Source of the DNA: Enterobacter sp. Bisph1
GTDB lineage: Bacteria > Pseudomonadota > Gammaproteobacteria > Enterobacterales > Enterobacteriaceae
Reading direction: 5' to 3'
Assembly: GCF_000814905.1 (NCBI RefSeq)
Contig: NZ_JXAG01000021.1
Location: 1-64,000, forward strand
DNA: 64,000 nt
Shown here: piece by piece, positions 41,752 to 49,559 of the stretch
How positions within the stretch are numbered: position 1 is the stretch's first letter
How the letters are laid out: each line of letters starts with the position of its first letter
Program-made: the position numbers and the translations under genes
Notes under the pieces: model-generated
What the model was told of the DNA's origin: nothing
Databases searched by the model: none
Seen by the model: the letters and a program-made list of their open reading frames with translations, nothing else

Positions 41752-41768
41752 GAACAATCAACCATAAA

Positions 41769-41796
41769 AAAGAGGCTGCCGGGTGGCAGCCTCTTT
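41769..41796. terminator. Bidirectional terminator between uspG and ahpF
   Basis: A perfect 12-bp stem AAAGAGGCTGCC/GGCAGCCTCTTT with a GGGT loop, between convergent genes. Confidence 0.9.
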
Positions 41797-41831
41797 ACGT
41801 TTGCAGGTCTTGTCTTACTTTCTTATTTTAC

Positions 41832-43397
41832 TTATGCCGTTTTGGTGCGGATCAGATAGTCAAAAGAGCTCAGTGATGCTTTGGCACCTTCACCGGTAGC
41901 AATAATGATCTGTTTGTACGGCACCGTGGTGCAGTCGCCTGCGGCAAAGACACCTTTCACGCTGGTTTCGCACTTGGCGTCGATAATGATCTCGCCCATG
42001 CGGTTAAGCTCAATTGCGCCTTCCAGCCAGGTGGTATTCGGCAGCAGACCAATCTGGACAAAGATCCCCGCCAGCGCAACCTGATGCACGTCGCCGCTGA
42101 TGCGATCGCGATACTCCAGACCGGTGACTTTACTGCCGTCACCTTTCACTTCGGTGGTCTGCGCATTGAGGATAATGTCGACGTTTTTCAGGCTGCGAAT
42201 TTTATCCTGCAGGACCTGATCGGCTTTCATTTCCGGGGCGAATTCGAGCAGCGTAACGTGCTCAACAATCCCGGCCAGATCGATAGCCGCTTCGACACCG
42301 GAGTTCCCGCCGCCGATAACCGCCACGCGTTTACCTTTAAACAACGGGCCGTCACAGTGCGGGCAGTAGGTTACGCCTTTGGTGCGATACTGATCTTCGC
42401 CGGGCACGTTCATATTGCGCCATTTCGCGCCGGTGGCAATGATAATACTGCGTGCTTTCAGCACCGCGCCGGACCCGGTTTCAATCTGATGCAGCCCGCC
42501 TTCAACCGCCGCAGGCACCAGTTTGCTGGCGCTCTGGCTGTCGATGACATCCACTTCATAATCCGCAACGTGCGCTTTCAGCGCGCCGGCAAATTTCTGG
42601 CCTTCGGTTTTAGGGACCGAAATATAGTTTTCAATGTCTACGGTATCCAGCACCTGACCACCAAAGCGTTCGCCCATCAGGCCGGTACGAATGCCTTTAC
42701 GTGCGGAGTAAACCGCCGCCGCCGCGCCCGCAGGGCCGGAGCCAACAATCAGCACATCATAGGCGTCGCGTTTGTTCAGCTCTTCCGCAGCACGTTTTTC
42801 CGCGCCGGTATCGATTTTGGCAACGATTTCCGTCAGCGTCATACGGCCCTGGCCGAACTCTTTACCGTTAACAAACACCGCCGGAACGCCCATCACGTTG
42901 CGATCGGTAATTTCGTTCTGGAACGTGCCGCCATCAATTGCCGTATGTTTGATACGCGGGTTGAGCACCGCCATCAGGTTCAGCGCCTGCACCACGTCCG
43001 GGCAGTTATGACATGACAGCGAGTAATAGGTTTCAAACTCGAAATCGCCGTCAAGGTTGCGGATCTGCTCCAGCAGCGCCTGCGCCTCTTTCGACGGATG
43101 ACCACCGGTCCACAGCAGCGCCAGCACCAGTGAAGTAAATTCGTGACCCAGCGGCGAACCGGCAAAACGCGGACCGGTATTTGAGCCTGGGTTAGTGATC
43201 ATAAATGAGGGTTTGCGCACCGACAGGCTGTTGTCTTCTTTAAAGGAGACCTTGTCTGACAGCTCCGCGATTTCTGCAAGCAGTTCCTTGATTTCTGCCG
43301 ATTTAGCGCTGTCGTCCAGCGTGGCAATCAGCTCAACAGGTTTGGTCAGCTTCTCAAGGTAGGCTTTGAGCTGCGTTTTCATTGTGGTGTCGAGCAT
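41832..43397 (-). CDS. ahpF: AhpF, alkyl hydroperoxide reductase flavoprotein
   Basis: 521 residues, the E. coli length. The N-terminal double-thioredoxin domain has the redox pair CHNC (SCHNCPDVV); the C-terminal thioredoxin-reductase-like FAD/NADH domain has CPHC (YCPHCDGP), with [10 protein letters not shown] for FAD and [10 protein letters not shown] for NADH. It takes electrons from NADH and reduces AhpC. It follows ahpC on the same strand with a 239-nt gap that contains a palindromic repeat. Confidence 0.97.
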   Translation of the reverse strand: MLDTTMKTQLKAYLEKLTKPVELIATLDDSAKSAEIKELLAEIAELSDKVSFKEDNSLSVRKPSFMITNPGSNTGPRFAGSPLGHEFTSLVLALLWTGGHPSKEAQALLEQIRNLDGDFEFETYYSLSCHNCPDVVQALNLMAVLNPRIKHTAIDGGTFQNEITDRNVMGVPAVFVNGKEFGQGRMTLTEIVAKIDTGAEKRAAEELNKRDAYDVLIVGSGPAGAAAAVYSARKGIRTGLMGERFGGQVLDTVDIENYISVPKTEGQKFAGALKAHVADYEVDVIDSQSASKLVPAAVEGGLHQIETGSGAVLKARSIIIATGAKWRNMNVPGEDQYRTKGVTYCPHCDGPLFKGKRVAVIGGGNSGVEAAIDLAGIVEHVTLLEFAPEMKADQVLQDKIRSLKNVDIILNAQTTEVKGDGSKVTGLEYRDRISGDVHQVALAGIFVQIGLLPNTTWLEGAIELNRMGEIIIDAKCETSVKGVFAAGDCTTVPYKQIIIATGEGAKASLSSFDYLIRTKTA

Positions 43398-43556
43398 TAT
43401 TTATCTCCTGCGTAGAAACATCATCATGCAAGCTGCCTTGCGCGGCTGCCTGAATGCAACTTGAATCATGGTGTTGGAATGAAACGGGCACCGAAGCACC
43501 CGTTTGGCTAAATTCGCCAGTATTTCGTGTTCCGGGAAGGCGGCAAGCTTAAGAAT

Positions 43557-43588
43557 CCCCGGGAGCTTACATAAGTAAGTGACCGGGG
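43557..43588. repeat. Palindromic intergenic repeat in the ahpC-ahpF gap
   Basis: An imperfect 14-bp dyad with an ATAA loop: left arm CCCCGGGAGCTTAC, right arm GTAAGTGACCGGGG, 12 of 14 positions pairing. The sequence around GGGAGCTTACATAAGTAAGT resembles a palindromic unit I have seen scattered between genes in enteric genomes, so it is probably a mobile or structured extragenic repeat. A second small dyad, AAACGGG/CCCGTTT, lies at about 43482-43506. Both sit inside the ahpCF transcript and could tune the AhpC:AhpF ratio. Confidence 0.55.
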
Positions 43589-43636
43589 TGATTAAGCGCA
43601 GCCAACGCCCCCGGAGCGCGAAAGACGCAGTGAATT

Positions 43637-44200
43637 TTAGATTTTGCCGACCAGGTCGAGGGACGGAGCCAGAGTCGCTTCACCCTCTTTCCACTTAGCC
43701 GGGCACACTTCACCTGGGTGAGAAGCCACGTACTGAGCCGCTTTGATTTTACGCAGCAGGTCAGATGCGTCGCGGCCGATGCCTTCAGCGGTGACTTCGA
43801 TAGCCTGGATGATGCCCTGCGGGTCAACAACGAAGGTAGCACGGTCGGCCAGGCCTTCATCTTCACGCATGTTTTCGAAGTTACGGGTCAGGGCGCCAGT
43901 CGGGTCGCCGATCATTGCGTATTTGATTTTCGCAATGGTTTCGGAGCTGCTGTGCCATGCTTTATGGGTAAAGTGGGTATCGGTAGAAACAGAGTAAACA
44001 TCCACGCCCAGTTTCTGCAGCTCTTCGTAGTGGTCAGCCACGTCGCCCAGTTCAGTCGGGCATACGAAGGTGAAGTCAGCCGGGTAGAAGAAGAAAACGC
44101 TCCAGCGGCCTTCGGTATCTTTCTCGGTTACTTCGATGAACTCACCGTTTTTGAACGCCTGGTTTTTGAAAGGTTTAATCTTGGTATTAATTAAGGACAT
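43637..44200 (-). CDS. ahpC: AhpC, alkyl hydroperoxide reductase peroxiredoxin
   Basis: A 187-residue typical 2-Cys peroxiredoxin. The peroxidatic cysteine is C47 (DFTFVCPTE) and the resolving cysteine is in GEVCPAKW near the C-terminus. It detoxifies low H2O2 and organic peroxides and is recycled by AhpF. Length and sequence are essentially those of E. coli. The upstream gap to dsbG holds control elements; in E. coli both directions are OxyR-dependent. Confidence 0.97.
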   Translation of the reverse strand: MSLINTKIKPFKNQAFKNGEFIEVTEKDTEGRWSVFFFYPADFTFVCPTELGDVADHYEELQKLGVDVYSVSTDTHFTHKAWHSSSETIAKIKYAMIGDPTGALTRNFENMREDEGLADRATFVVDPQGIIQAIEVTAEGIGRDASDLLRKIKAAQYVASHPGEVCPAKWKEGEATLAPSLDLVGKI

Positions 44201-44567
44201 CTATACTTCCTCCGTGTTTTCGTTGAGGTGTAAGGTAACGAACTTCGATCGTCAGAGCCAATGCATTTGCTTTATCAAATCAATAAGCGTTAGCTAACAA
44301 CCCGCAACGTGCAACCTTGTGAACGGCTTAATCGCCAAAAGCAAAAAGGCCACCGCGACGGGTGGCCTCGATACCTGAAATACCCGCGGGTAACTTCAGC
44401 GCCAGCACGCTGGCTATGTTTTGCGCTCATCAGCCAAAAGTCAATAAGCGGTTTTGATTACACCACTGCTGACGAGCGGCGACAATGTTTTTCCCTGCGA
44501 TCTTACCAATGGCTGCGATAGGTTTGCTCTAAGTCTCAATTTACCCATTGAATTAATAAGGATTTTT
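44201..44567. promoter_or_regulatory. Divergent ahpC/dsbG control region with a candidate OxyR half-site
   Basis: Next to dsbG, ATAG-N7-CTAA at 44518-44532 is one base off the OxyR motif ATAG-N7-CTAT; the 15-mer 7 nt further upstream (44496-44510) ends CAAT and matches only weakly. OxyR control of dsbG and ahpC is known in E. coli, so the site is plausible but not strong. An orphan terminator pointing leftward lies in the middle of the region. Confidence 0.4.
44337..44367 (-). terminator. Orphan minus-strand terminator upstream of ahpC
   Basis: On the minus strand GGCCACC, a 6-nt loop, GGTGGCC and TTTTTGCTTTT form a good intrinsic terminator at 44367-44337. No annotated gene runs into it: ahpC starts downstream at 44200 and dsbG points the other way. 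It could end a short unannotated RNA started in the dsbG promoter region, or shield ahpC from antisense reads. Confidence 0.6.
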
Positions 44568-45314
44568 ATGTTTAAGCGCTTGTTAATGTTGACCCTCCTC
44601 CCGCTGACCCTGCATGCCGAAGAGCTGCCTGCGCCGGTGAAAGCGATAGAAAAACAAGGCATTACTATTATCAAATCCTTCGACGCGCCGGGCGGCATGA
44701 AAGGCTATCTGGGAAAATATCAGGAAATGGGCGTGACTATTTATGTCACGCCGGACGGTAAACACGCCATCTCCGGCTATATGTACGATGAGGCGGGCAC
44801 GAACCTGAGTGAAAAAATGATTGCTAAAGACATCTACGCCCCGGCCGGCCGCGCGCTATGGCAGCGGATGGAAAAAGCCGACTGGCTGCTGGACGGCAAA
44901 AAAACCGCGCCGCGCGTGGTATACGTGTTTGCCGATCCCTATTGCCCGTACTGCAAACAGTTCTGGCAGCAGGCGCGCCCGTGGGTGGAGTCCGGCAAAG
45001 TACAAATTCGCACCCTGCTGGTGGGCATTATCAAACCGGAAAGCCCGGCCGCAGCGGCAGCGATTATGAGCGCTAAAGATCCGGCGCAAAGCTGGCATGA
45101 CTATGAGCAATCCAATGGCAAAATGGCGCTGACGCTGCCCACCAGCGTGCCGCCGGAAATAGCCAAAACGCTCAATATGCATCAGAAAATCATGGACGAA
45201 CTCGGCGCGAATGCCACGCCCGCTATTTACTATATGAATGAAGAGAATGTATTGCAGCAGGAAGTCGGTTTGCCCGATGGCGAAAAAATGAAAACCATTA
45301 TGGGCGAGAAATAA
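44568..45314 (+). CDS. dsbG: DsbG, periplasmic thiol-disulfide reductase/isomerase
   Basis: 248 residues from ATG 44568 behind AATAAGGATT, the E. coli length; a 38-residue upstream extension is not conserved. The signal peptide ends at about residue 17 (TLHA-EE). An N-terminal dimerisation domain and linker helix lead to a thioredoxin domain with CPYC ([11 protein letters not shown]) and the cis-Pro loop NATPAIYY. It protects single cysteines from sulfenylation and isomerises disulfides, kept reduced by DsbD. Confidence 0.95.
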   Translation: MFKRLLMLTLLPLTLHAEELPAPVKAIEKQGITIIKSFDAPGGMKGYLGKYQEMGVTIYVTPDGKHAISGYMYDEAGTNLSEKMIAKDIYAPAGRALWQRMEKADWLLDGKKTAPRVVYVFADPYCPYCKQFWQQARPWVESGKVQIRTLLVGIIKPESPAAAAAIMSAKDPAQSWHDYEQSNGKMALTLPTSVPPEIAKTLNMHQKIMDELGANATPAIYYMNEENVLQQEVGLPDGEKMKTIMGEK

Positions 45315-45343
45315 CGGCGGCGCAGGCAGCACCGCCGACCACG

Positions 45344-46504
45344 CTATAATTTACACAGGCGCTCGGCCGCCGCCAGCAGCGTCGATTCCTGCTTCGCAAA
45401 GCACAGGCGGATAAGCTTATGCGGGAAGGGATCGGCGCAGAACACCGACAGCGGGATCGCCGCCACGCCTATCTCTTTCGTTAGCCACTGGCAAAAGCGC
45501 ACATCATCGAGATCGGAAACGGCGCTGTAATCCGCCAGCAGAAAATAGGTGCCTTCGCAGGGCAAAATTTCAAGCTTGCTGGGATGTAACGCATTCACCA
45601 GCACATCGCGGCGCGCGCGGTAAAACTGCGCTAATTCACGGTAATGCTCCGGCTCGGCGCGCAACATATCCGCCAGCGCCAGCTGCGCCGGGGTATTTAC
45701 CGAGAACGTCAGATATTGATGCACCTTACGCAGCTCTGCGCTAATGGCAGCGGGTGCCACGCAGTAACCCACTTTCCAGCCGGTCATATGGTAGGTTTTG
45801 CCGAATGACGAAACCGCTACCGCCCGCTCACGTAATTGTGGATGTGCCAGCACGCTGGCGTGCCCCTCTTCGCTAAAACAGATATGTTCATACACTTCAT
45901 CACTGAGCAGATAAATTTCGCGCTCGGCAATCGCCTGCCATAGCGCAGCGAAATCGGCTTTGCGCCAGACGGTTGCCGACGGGTTGTGCGGCGTATTCAA
46001 AATTACCAGTCGCGTGCGCTCGCTCAGAAACCCGGCAAAAGCCTGCCAGTCGACATGAAAATGCGGCGGCTGCAGGGCAATGCGCTTTAATACGCCACCG
46101 GCTAGCTCTACCGCCGGCGCGTAACTGTCGTAACTCGGATCAAAACAGATCACTTCATCGCCCTGACGCACCAGCGCGGTGATCGCCGCATACAATGCTT
46201 CCGTCGCCCCGGCCGTAACGGTGATATCGCTATTAACGTCCGGTTTGTGACCGTACAGTTCCGCGGTTTTATCGGCAATCGCTTCGCGCAGCGCCTGCAC
46301 GCCGATCATCGGCGCGTACTGATTCGCCCCCTGCGCCACGTGAAACGCTAATCGCTCCTGCAAATAACGCGGCCCATCGAAATCCGGAAAACCCTGTGAC
46401 AGGTTAATCGCCTGATGCTGCTCTGCCAGCGCGCTCATCTGCGTGAAGATCGTCGTGCCGAGGGACGGGAATTTACTTTTTGGAATCAGTGGGTTATCGC
46501 TCAT
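45344..46504 (-). CDS. ybdL: YbdL, methionine aminotransferase
   Basis: 386 residues from ATG 46504 (MSDNPLIPKSKFPSLG), the E. coli length; 33 upstream in-frame residues are discarded as unconserved. A fold-type I PLP aminotransferase with the PLP lysine in SSFGKTYHMTGWKVGY, NTPHNPSATVW for the cofactor Asn, and the substrate Arg in LIRLCFAK. It prefers methionine, histidine and phenylalanine. E. coli ybdH, ybdM and ybdN, which usually flank it, are missing here; the accessory region begins just upstream. Confidence 0.93.
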   Translation of the reverse strand: MSDNPLIPKSKFPSLGTTIFTQMSALAEQHQAINLSQGFPDFDGPRYLQERLAFHVAQGANQYAPMIGVQALREAIADKTAELYGHKPDVNSDITVTAGATEALYAAITALVRQGDEVICFDPSYDSYAPAVELAGGVLKRIALQPPHFHVDWQAFAGFLSERTRLVILNTPHNPSATVWRKADFAALWQAIAEREIYLLSDEVYEHICFSEEGHASVLAHPQLRERAVAVSSFGKTYHMTGWKVGYCVAPAAISAELRKVHQYLTFSVNTPAQLALADMLRAEPEHYRELAQFYRARRDVLVNALHPSKLEILPCEGTYFLLADYSAVSDLDDVRFCQWLTKEIGVAAIPLSVFCADPFPHKLIRLCFAKQESTLLAAAERLCKL

Positions 46505-46940
46505 TGTTCTCAGCCTGCTAGTTATATGCGTGTTGTTAGCACAATAACATGATGCTAGCTCTGACGGCGGCTGAATGAAAAGAGCGAACTGCTTTATGGG
46601 CAAAGGTGGCTGCGTACGGGTTCAAGGCAAAGTAAAAAAGCACCTTTATTGAGAGTCAAAATATCCCTGAGATGCTTGTTTGCACTATGGCAGCTAAGTG
46701 CCAGAAGCGAACGTATACAGGTTTACAACTGCCTGTAAGTAAACTGAATTTGACTTTCTCGCTCAATTTGTGAAGAGATTTAACACTTTTGGTATCAAAG
46801 TTGTGTACAGGTGTAACCATATGTTGGTAAGTATAATGGTATATTTCCTAAAATTAATGTGTCTGATTGCTGAACAACTCCAAGAGTGATTTACTGCGCA
46901 TCTGGTTTGTTGTATGTGCTTACTGTAAGCAAAAGAAAAC
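46505..46940 (+). other. AT-rich gap before the pentapeptide-glycosyltransferase gene
   Basis: 436 bp without a supported gene. G+C drops sharply from about 46,740 onward. A consensus -10 box TATAAT is at 46832-46837, about 100 nt before the next start, with only a weak -35. Short direct repeats of TACAGGT/TTTACA type appear at 46715-46745 and 46805-46820. This is likely the left boundary of acquired DNA; no IS end or tRNA-like scar is visible. Confidence 0.45.
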
Positions 46941-48146
46941 ATGAACAACAAAAAAATAATTCAAAGAAAACTGCTGAAATATCACAGTAATTCTTTAAAA
47001 ACTTTTAGTTATTATTCAGATCTTGCAGGCGCTGACCTGCGTTTTATGGATCTCCGGAGGCTCAATTTGAGAAATATCAATTTATCCGGAAGTGACCTTT
47101 CTTTCAGTGATCTAAGTGGCGCTGATTTATCATTTGCCAGACTTAAGGGGGCTAATATCAGTAATTGCAAAACAGAAGGGGCTATCTTCGATCATGCTGT
47201 TTGCACAGGTGTTGACTTCTCTAGAAGTAATATCGAAGCCGCAAGTTTTACTGGTGCATTGATAGATGATGATTCCGTGCCGGAGGCTACGTTGACCACT
47301 ACACCTCTTATCACTGTATACATGCCGACATGGAATCGAGAAGCGCTGACAATTCGGGCTATAAAGTCTGTTATTAAACAAGATTATGCTCATTGGGAAC
47401 TTATCATTATTGATGATTTTTCCTCTTCTTTTGAGACGCTGAAGGCATTTGTTGCTGAACTTAGAGATCCACGTATAACATACATTCGCAATGAATTTAA
47501 TTCGGGTGCCTGCGCTGTACGAAATCAGGCCATAAAAATGGCCAAAGGCTATTTGATCACAGGCCTGGATGATGATGACGAATGGCTTCCTACGCGTCTT
47601 TCGTCGTTTGTTGCATATCAGTACAAGCTTGAGACTCACGCATTTTTGTATGCCAATGATTACCTATGCGACAGCAGCGGTTATCAAAATATAAGTGAAT
47701 TGAAGAACTATCCCAAACCCGCATACAAAAAGAGCCTGTTTGATAAAAGAAATATAATCGGTAATCAAATGCTGACTTTAACCGACAGACTACGTAAGAC
47801 GTTGTTTGATGAGAAACTGAGTGCAGCGCAGGATTATGATGCTTTTTATCGGCTGGCTGAAATATACGGAGATCCATTCAAACTGGACGACATTACCCAA
47901 GTGCTTTATGTCAATCATGGTGAAGTTCGAATAACATGTTCAGGGCGAAAGTTCGCAGGCTATCTGGATTTCTATCGAAAACATAAATCCAAACTCGATT
48001 CTTCGAGTAAGAAATATCAGCTTTTCACGCTTTATTATATCCGTAACAAAAGCATGAGCTTACGTACAATGATGAAACTTATGACACTTCGCAATTTAAA
48101 AAGATATATGATGATGTATTCCAGTTTTAGTAAAAGAAAGTTCTAA
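46941..48146 (+). CDS. Pentapeptide-repeat / family 2 glycosyltransferase fusion
   Basis: 401 residues in two parts. Residues 27-107 are pentapeptide repeats of the A(D/N)LXX kind (SDLAGADLRFMDL, SGSDLSFSDLSGADLSF), about 16 units, expected to form a right-handed quadrilateral helix. Residues 122-330 are a GT-A domain: start LITVYMPTWNREALTIRAIKSV, then ELIIIDDFSS and the metal/UDP-sugar motif TGLDDDDEWLP (D210-D213). The tail is basic (KSMSLRTMMKLMTLRNLKRYM). Codon use is AT-rich, unlike the flanks, suggesting transfer. It stands alone, without capsule or O-antigen genes. Acceptor and sugar are unknown; the repeats may serve as docking surface. Confidence 0.8.
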   Translation: MNNKKIIQRKLLKYHSNSLKTFSYYSDLAGADLRFMDLRRLNLRNINLSGSDLSFSDLSGADLSFARLKGANISNCKTEGAIFDHAVCTGVDFSRSNIEAASFTGALIDDDSVPEATLTTTPLITVYMPTWNREALTIRAIKSVIKQDYAHWELIIIDDFSSSFETLKAFVAELRDPRITYIRNEFNSGACAVRNQAIKMAKGYLITGLDDDDEWLPTRLSSFVAYQYKLETHAFLYANDYLCDSSGYQNISELKNYPKPAYKKSLFDKRNIIGNQMLTLTDRLRKTLFDEKLSAAQDYDAFYRLAEIYGDPFKLDDITQVLYVNHGEVRITCSGRKFAGYLDFYRKHKSKLDSSSKKYQLFTLYYIRNKSMSLRTMMKLMTLRNLKRYMMMYSSFSKRKF

Positions 48147-48562
48147 TTCGTCAATTTTGATGAAGGGTTTGCGCTATGCTCGATGATAGTGCTGTCCTAT
48201 TTGAGATTAAAATCGTAAGACACGCCACTCAATGGCTAGCGCCTGCTCTTCGCTCTAAGCGGACTTTCAGCTCACTTAGCTCGTCCGCTTTGTGCCAACG
48301 CGGAAGATAGCGCGTCATAACGATTTCAGGATAACCCATATAATGGCTTTCTGTTTCAAATTATCGTGGTCGGAATATGATCCTGCCACATCCGGAGCAA
48401 ATTGCTTTTAAAGCAAATTCCAGTACCACCACTCTGGCCAAATGTACCAGGCTCTTTACTCTGCCACGACCTACTGAAACTGGCAGAATTATTTCCACAC
48501 GCTGGCAATATCCCCCACCACAGACAACACTGCTTAAGCCACCAGCCCTAATGGAGTAAATC
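48147..48562. other. Gap with an 8-bp inverted repeat; no supported gene
   Basis: 416 bp. An inverted repeat AAGCGGAC/GTCCGCTT with an 18-nt loop lies at 48257-48290; it has no T tract. A 60-codon open frame (48377-48559) ends inside the ribosome site of the next gene but has no start site of its own and an odd composition, so I do not call it. The segment could be remains of a decayed gene. The last bases (TGGAGTAAATC) are the ribosome site for the next gene. Confidence 0.4.
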
Positions 48563-49135
48563 ATGCCGGATGAATTCTACTGGATTAATGAGCCGCAGCA
48601 GTGGCGCAAAGCGCGTGACAAAGTCGACGTGGTCACCGACGGTCACACCGATTTTTGGCGTAAAACCTGGTACGGGTTTGAGCGCTTCAGCGGTCATGGT
48701 TTTGTGCACGACGTGACGGGAGACTTTACCTTTCAGGTGCGCATTCAGGCGCGCTTCTCCGAGCTGTACGATCAGGCAGGCATTTTACTGGTAGCCGACG
48801 CGCAGAATTGGCTGAAAGCCGGTATCGAATTTAACGATGGCGCGCCCGCCATTGGCAGCGTGTTAACACAAGGTCATTCCGACTGGGCTACCGGGATATT
48901 TCCCGGTGACGCGGCTGACTTCTGGCTGCGCCTGAGCCGCAAAGGCGACGCACTTCGGCTGCAATACTCTACTGACGGTTGTAGATGGCCATTGTTGCGA
49001 TTGTGTCATTTCCCCCATCCGCGCTGCGCCGTGGGTATGATGTGCTGCACGCCGGAGCGAAGCGGGCTGGAAGTGAGTTTTTCAGAAATTGCCCTTACAC
49101 CGTTACTGGAGAAAGATCTGCACGATCTGAGTTAG
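48563..49135 (+). CDS. DUF1349 (concanavalin-like) protein
   Basis: 190 residues of the DUF1349/YnfB-like beta-sandwich family. Conserved blocks are DFWRKTWYGF, DFTFQVRIQARFSELYDQAGILL, NWLKAGIEFNDG and AVGMMCCTPERSGLEVSF. The fold is that of concanavalin A-like lectins and glucanases, and no catalytic pair is evident. There is no signal peptide, so it is cytosolic. Family members often sit near sugar or regulatory genes; here it is alone, normal in G+C, between two AT-rich segments. Confidence 0.82.
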   Translation: MPDEFYWINEPQQWRKARDKVDVVTDGHTDFWRKTWYGFERFSGHGFVHDVTGDFTFQVRIQARFSELYDQAGILLVADAQNWLKAGIEFNDGAPAIGSVLTQGHSDWATGIFPGDAADFWLRLSRKGDALRLQYSTDGCRWPLLRLCHFPHPRCAVGMMCCTPERSGLEVSFSEIALTPLLEKDLHDLS

Positions 49136-49559
49136 CCCTGTGCCGCCTGCGTTAGATAATCGACCGATACTTTTTTAGTTCGGTTGCCGCCTGCGGCAAT
49201 AATCGAAAAAGTAGCCATTGAAACCTTTCAGCTGTTTCTCAGAAGTGTGCTGATCATTTGAATGAGTAAATCGTTGCACAGAAAATAACATTTCCACTTT
49301 ACTAATAAAGCTGCCGAATAATTTTTGGATACAGCATATATTATTAACTCCGTCACAATATATCATACAAAGAATAATTGGCATCCATTTTAAGGATAAT
49401 CTTAGCGCCTGATATATATGATAATTTTTAATTATCTATAACGTGCCAAGTGAAAAATAAAATTAAGATCTCTTTTTATGAAAATCATCATGAAGGTTTC
49501 CCTTTAGTCGCCGATAAAAATAGAGTTCACACTGGAAATGGAAAGTACCTGAGGCCGTT
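49136..49559 (+). promoter_or_regulatory. AT-rich gap ending in a FliA (sigma-28) promoter for the chemoreceptor
   Basis: The first 300 bases hold no supported gene. At 49491-49498 TGAAGGTT is followed, after exactly 11 nt, by GCCGATAA at 49510-49517. The sigma-28 consensus is TAAAGTTT-N11-GCCGATAA: the -10 element is perfect and the -35 matches 6 of 8, 43 nt before the ATG at 49560. GAGG (49551-49554) is the ribosome site. The receptor is therefore very likely in the late flagellar regulon. Confidence 0.85.

Noticed and set aside
48377-48559. 60-codon open frame before the DUF1349 gene
   Set aside because: No ribosome site, odd Pro/Thr-rich composition, and it merely ends in the next gene's ribosome site; likely chance.
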